From NCBI RefSeq assembly GCF_000943545.1, contig NZ_JTHP01000002.1, positions 124,001 through 188,000 on the forward strand: a stretch of 64,000 nt of DNA, in the 5' to 3' direction. How positions within the stretch are numbered: position 1 is the stretch's first letter; each line of letters starts with the position of its first letter. The notes below the pieces were generated by a model, which was given only the letters and a program-made list of their open reading frames with translations, had not been told where the DNA came from and ran no database searches. This document shows positions 60,740 through 64,000 of this stretch, piece after piece. This DNA is from Paenibacillus terrae (GTDB taxonomy: Bacteria > Bacillota > Bacilli > Paenibacillales > Paenibacillaceae). Both the position numbers and the translations under genes were made by a program.

Positions 60740-63700
60740 TTATTTATTCAACTGTGGATTCCAATGATCTGCCCCGCCCAGAACGGCTTTAACAGTGTAC
60801 TGACTGGCTTCGTCAGCAGTAAGCTGCTTGGCCCAAGGTACACGTCCGGCACTCGCTGCACCTGGTCCATCATTATCAAACTCTACGAATCTTGCGGTCT
60901 GCTCATTGGATACCTTTCCCCAATTGTTCCAGCCGCCCGGCTTGATATGGTTATCCATGTAAGATTTTAGATAAGCAACATGGGCGTAAGGGCGCCATGG
61001 CCGTCCAAGATCTACCTTGCCTGTCAACCCATTTTCGGCTGTCAGACGACATTGAATAAATACCAAGCCCGGCATATTCTCTTCAGTTGAAGCTGCTGTT
61101 ACATATCCGGCACGCAAGCTGTGTATCACCGAATTTTCAAATACGGCAGGTGAATTACCAAAAATAAAATCAACGCTGCCGCTGATATAGCTGTCCTTAA
61201 AATACTGTCTGCCACGATTCACAAGCAATGTATCCTGTAGTCCTGTAATTTTGACATTGCGATACTGTCCACGATCACCTTCCGCATATAACGCCACGGC
61301 CTGCACCTGCCCGGTCCCTTCTGTATTCGCAACCGTCACATTCTCCAGTATAAAATCTGGACTTTGCACACGCATTGTATAGCTGTTGCTTGTTCCTAAT
61401 TCTTTTCCGTCCACCACAGTTTTGGCCGTATCGTTAAAGGAGATAATCGTTTTCTCCCTATCCTCTCCAATAATGCTCAGATTTTTTTTGGAGGAATTCA
61501 CTTTTATTTTTTCACGATAGGTACCATTTTTGAGGCGAATAACTGTCCTGGTGTTGCTGTTGTCAGGGACTGCATCAATAGCTGCCTGTAGAGATGTAAA
61601 GCTGGCAGGGCCATAGGTCGCTACAACAACGCTATTCACCTCCCGGGCAGCAGCATATGGTTCTGTTTTAGCGGGAGCTGCTGCTGTTTCTGCCAGCTTG
61701 CGGATCGTAACATTGCTGAATTCCGACGTATTGTAATTCCATACATCGTTTTGTTGTTTGGATGCATCGGTAGCTAGCCCGAACAATAGCGGTTGATTAT
61801 CCGGCAAATCCATAACCGTTTCACCAACTTTCTCCCAGTTCGTCACACCATCTACGGATATCCATCCGGTTAGCTTTTGCCCTTGTCGCACAAGACGGAC
61901 CGAATATGGCGTTGTAATAAATGTCTTCATGGACGCTTGATTTGTGTTACCATCCGTTTGATTACGACTGATGAGAATACCCTGTTTACCATATTTAACA
62001 AATGCTAAAGCCATATAAGCCATTTTCGATCCAGGCTTCAGGGATTCACGAATCATGACCCCCGCTTCGGCATGATCATCCACCGGGGTAATCTTCTCCA
62101 CGCGGGCTGTAATCTCGGTGTCTCCCTCCCATTTCTGATAAGCATAATGGAAAAAATCAGCCTTGCCGTCAACGTCTCCCGCCGCTTTCAGTCGTATACT
62201 GCTGCCGCTCTCGTCATCCTTTAATACTTGAGTATGCCCTTTGATATAACCGCTGAGGCCCTCAGAGCCAATGTCTTCACTCAGCCAGCTTCCCGACGGT
62301 GCAGTCGTGTTGACATGAATGGCAACAGGATTGGAAAATGTAGCAGTCCACTTGCGGTCGGTCACCCGTGAAACAATATAATGGGTACCGTCCGTTACCT
62401 GGTTCCAATCCAGACGATACGGCGCGGTTTCTACCTTACCAGCAAGTTCACCGTCAATGATAAATTCAACATGCGCAATACCATCTTTGTCCTTGGCCGT
62501 AGCTATTAATCTGGCATTACGGCCTGCCTCCAAAATATCGTTATGCTTCAATGAACGGCCGCTTTCGTCAGACACCTGAACGACGGCCTCCGGATTATCT
62601 ACCTCATTTCCATCGGACAGCTTCACGATCAGATCATTTAAATAGACCTCCAGATTCGTGTAGCCCTTGGCAAAATGAGCATACACCCCTGAGCCGGCAA
62701 GCGTCTGACCGTTACGGTCGTCCGCATTATAGGGGTCCAGCCCGTTGGCACTTTCCCATTCATCGGGCATTCCATCGTGATCGCTGTCGACAAGCTTCGT
62801 CGTGATTACGTTATGATCATCGTAAATCCATCCTGCCTCACGCGAGGAGTTGATAAACGCACCCGTTCCATTCTTCACGTCATTCATAATACGGGCGTCC
62901 ACTGCATCTCTTCTTGGCAGCGTGGCTCCCGAGCCTGCAAGCACCTCTGCATATGCTGTCTGTGCATCTGTCGCTTGGTAGGGACCATACGCATCGGGGG
63001 AAATTCCATTGTCGTACTCCCCTCTTACTTCAATCGGCTCCGCCAGCCGGGTGGAAGGGTCAATAATCGACCCAATGGATGTTCCAAGCTGCCAGTTATC
63101 TTGGGTAACCGATTCGTTGCCGTACATGTAGTTACCGCCAATGAACATGCGTGTTTTATATTTTTTACTACCCACGTCTACAAAGATTTGACTGCGAACA
63201 TCCCGATAGGTGTTGGGACCATACTTATAATAGTTATTCAGCACATTATACGATCCTTCACCACCGCCGTATGAAGAGAAAAATCCCCAGTTATAAATTA
63301 CATTATTGGTCATTTCCACTGCGTCAATTTCTCTTTTATCCGTTGGAAAACGCGGATTACGGCTTGCATTGTGAGCCAACAAATTATGATGATAGGTGGC
63401 GTTGCGTCCGCCCCAAATGCCGCCGTAGCCATGGCGCCCCTTTTGATGTGTAGTCATAAGCATACTCTCGGAGGCAATGGACCACTGTACGGTCGTATTT
63501 ACGTTGTCATACAGGCTCAGCACCTCATCCACCGACCAGCTAAAGGAACAGTGATCAATCATAATGTTTTTATGGTATCTGGCTCCTAACGCGTCATCCT
63601 CACTGGGGTACCGGTCAGTCAATCGGAAACGCAGGTAACGAAGAATCACATTATCCGCATCAATCCCGGTCGTGTAATCGCTTACAGTAATTCCGTCGCC

Positions 63701-64000
63701 AGGGGCTGTCTGACCAGCAATCGTCAGGTTACTCCCCTTGATTTTGAGCGACTCCTTGAGATGAATAGTTCCACCAACCCGAAAAACGACCGTCCGGTTA
63801 CCGGAACTGACCGCTGCACGAAGCGAACCAGGTATGGTCTGTTCATCTTTGCCGTAGTCCGCCAGCGTGGTAACCTCGTATACTTCCCCTCCACGCCCGC
63901 CAGTAACATATTTACCGCCACCCTCAGCACCCGGGAACGCCGGAATATCCGTCGCGACTTTTGCCACCTTTGCCATCTCTGTCCCAACCACCGCCTGACT
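60740..64000 (-). CDS. secreted pectate lyase-pectin methylesterase fusion (5' partial)
   Basis: At least 1,086 codons are visible and the frame is open to the window edge, so signal peptide and start lie beyond 64000. In order (numbering from the first visible codon): a pectate-lyase beta-helix of PL1 type, about 15-400 (FPGAEGGGKYVTGGRGG, LTIAGQTAPGDGITVSD, MIDHCSFSWSVDE); a calcium-loop DSDHDGMPDEWE near 405-430; an Ig-like segment about 460-560; a DUF1349/concanavalin-like domain about 570-750; and a C-terminal CE8 pectinesterase, about 785-1080 (QAVALYAEGDRGQYRN, GLQDTLL, GSVDFIFGNS, LGRPWRPYAHVAYL). It should de-esterify and cleave plant pectin outside the cell. Confidence 0.9.
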   Translation of the reverse strand, partial: SQAVVGTEMAKVAKVATDIPAFPGAEGGGKYVTGGRGGEVYEVTTLADYGKDEQTIPGSLRAAVSSGNRTVVFRVGGTIHLKESLKIKGSNLTIAGQTAPGDGITVSDYTTGIDADNVILRYLRFRLTDRYPSEDDALGARYHKNIMIDHCSFSWSVDEVLSLYDNVNTTVQWSIASESMLMTTHQKGRHGYGGIWGGRNATYHHNLLAHNASRNPRFPTDKREIDAVEMTNNVIYNWGFFSSYGGGEGSYNVLNNYYKYGPNTYRDVRSQIFVDVGSKKYKTRMFIGGNYMYGNESVTQDNWQLGTSIGSIIDPSTRLAEPIEVRGEYDNGISPDAYGPYQATDAQTAYAEVLAGSGATLPRRDAVDARIMNDVKNGTGAFINSSREAGWIYDDHNVITTKLVDSDHDGMPDEWESANGLDPYNADDRNGQTLAGSGVYAHFAKGYTNLEVYLNDLIVKLSDGNEVDNPEAVVQVSDESGRSLKHNDILEAGRNARLIATAKDKDGIAHVEFIIDGELAGKVETAPYRLDWNQVTDGTHYIVSRVTDRKWTATFSNPVAIHVNTTAPSGSWLSEDIGSEGLSGYIKGHTQVLKDDESGSSIRLKAAGDVDGKADFFHYAYQKWEGDTEITARVEKITPVDDHAEAGVMIRESLKPGSKMAYMALAFVKYGKQGILISRNQTDGNTNQASMKTFITTPYSVRLVRQGQKLTGWISVDGVTNWEKVGETVMDLPDNQPLLFGLATDASKQQNDVWNYNTSEFSNVTIRKLAETAAAPAKTEPYAAAREVNSVVVATYGPASFTSLQAAIDAVPDNSNTRTVIRLKNGTYREKIKVNSSKKNLSIIGEDREKTIISFNDTAKTVVDGKELGTSNSYTMRVQSPDFILENVTVANTEGTGQVQAVALYAEGDRGQYRNVKITGLQDTLLVNRGRQYFKDSYISGSVDFIFGNSPAVFENSVIHSLRAGYVTAASTEENMPGLVFIQCRLTAENGLTGKVDLGRPWRPYAHVAYLKSYMDNHIKPGGWNNWGKVSNEQTARFVEFDNDGPGAASAGRVPWAKQLTADEASQYTVKAVLGGADHWNPQLNK

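Overview
The window looks like a chromosomal stretch of a Gram-positive, endospore-forming Paenibacillus of the P. polymyxa type. This rests on the protein families (yclNOPQ-type siderophore transporter, DeoR-controlled deoxynucleoside genes, MhqO-like dioxygenase, a two-enzyme pectinase), strong AGGAGG-type ribosome sites with some TTG/GTG starts, sigma-A promoters (TTGACA-N17-TATAAT), and paralogous AimR/AloR-like receptors. No rRNA, convincing tRNA, CRISPR array or intact insertion sequence was seen.

Layout. 0-12.3 kb: end of a CNNM/CorC protein, uppP, a thioredoxin, an aldo/keto reductase, a Fur-controlled siderophore importer, a GNAT acetyltransferase, an MhqR-type operator with a ring-cleaving dioxygenase, an M3 peptidase and pdxK. 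12.3-19.9 kb: an HTH receptor-like regulator, a cytoplasmic metallophosphatase with Pho-box-like repeats, and a phosphonate/phosphite transporter (phnDCEE). 19.9-22.1 kb: an AT-rich darTG-type toxin-antitoxin module with its own HTH gene. 22.1-28.8 kb: a PLP enzyme, a sulfate transporter with a structured leader and terminator, two exported proteins and a 5'-truncated MFS gene. 28.9-35.8 kb: a deoxynucleoside salvage operon (deoC-cdd-nupC-deoB-deoD-pdp) preceded by deoR, with a DeoR operator, an internal terminator and a cre-like site.

36.0-41.8 kb is an accessory island. A lone CheW and a slipin are followed by two inverted copies of a long palindromic repeat. These bracket a GC-rich unexplained block, a receptor gene with an overlapping 40-codon secreted-peptide gene (AloR-AloP/arbitrium-like), IS3 remnants and a DUF3139 gene. 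41.8-46.3 kb: a ribD/ribA/FAD-monooxygenase operon divergent from an HxlR gene, then two truncated genes joined head to head. 46.3-60.5 kb is mostly regulators paired with exporters or redox enzymes: LysR-MFS, MarR-HlyD/ABC-2, HxlR-quinone reductase, XRE/cupin-LysE, an MFS and a macrolide-type glycosyltransferase. 60.7-64 kb holds most of a secreted pectate lyase-pectin methylesterase fusion that runs off the right edge.

The strongest items for follow-up are the receptor-peptide pair (38.5-40.1 kb), the palindromic repeat with covarying arms (37.7 and 41.7 kb), the sulfate-operon leader (26.3-26.5 kb), a near-identical 110-bp inverted repeat pair (44.9 and 52.4 kb) sharing a core palindrome with a third site, the ribA/ribD/monooxygenase operon, and the reversed-order darG-darT locus. 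All functional calls come from reading the sequence and remembered family features. No database search was run.
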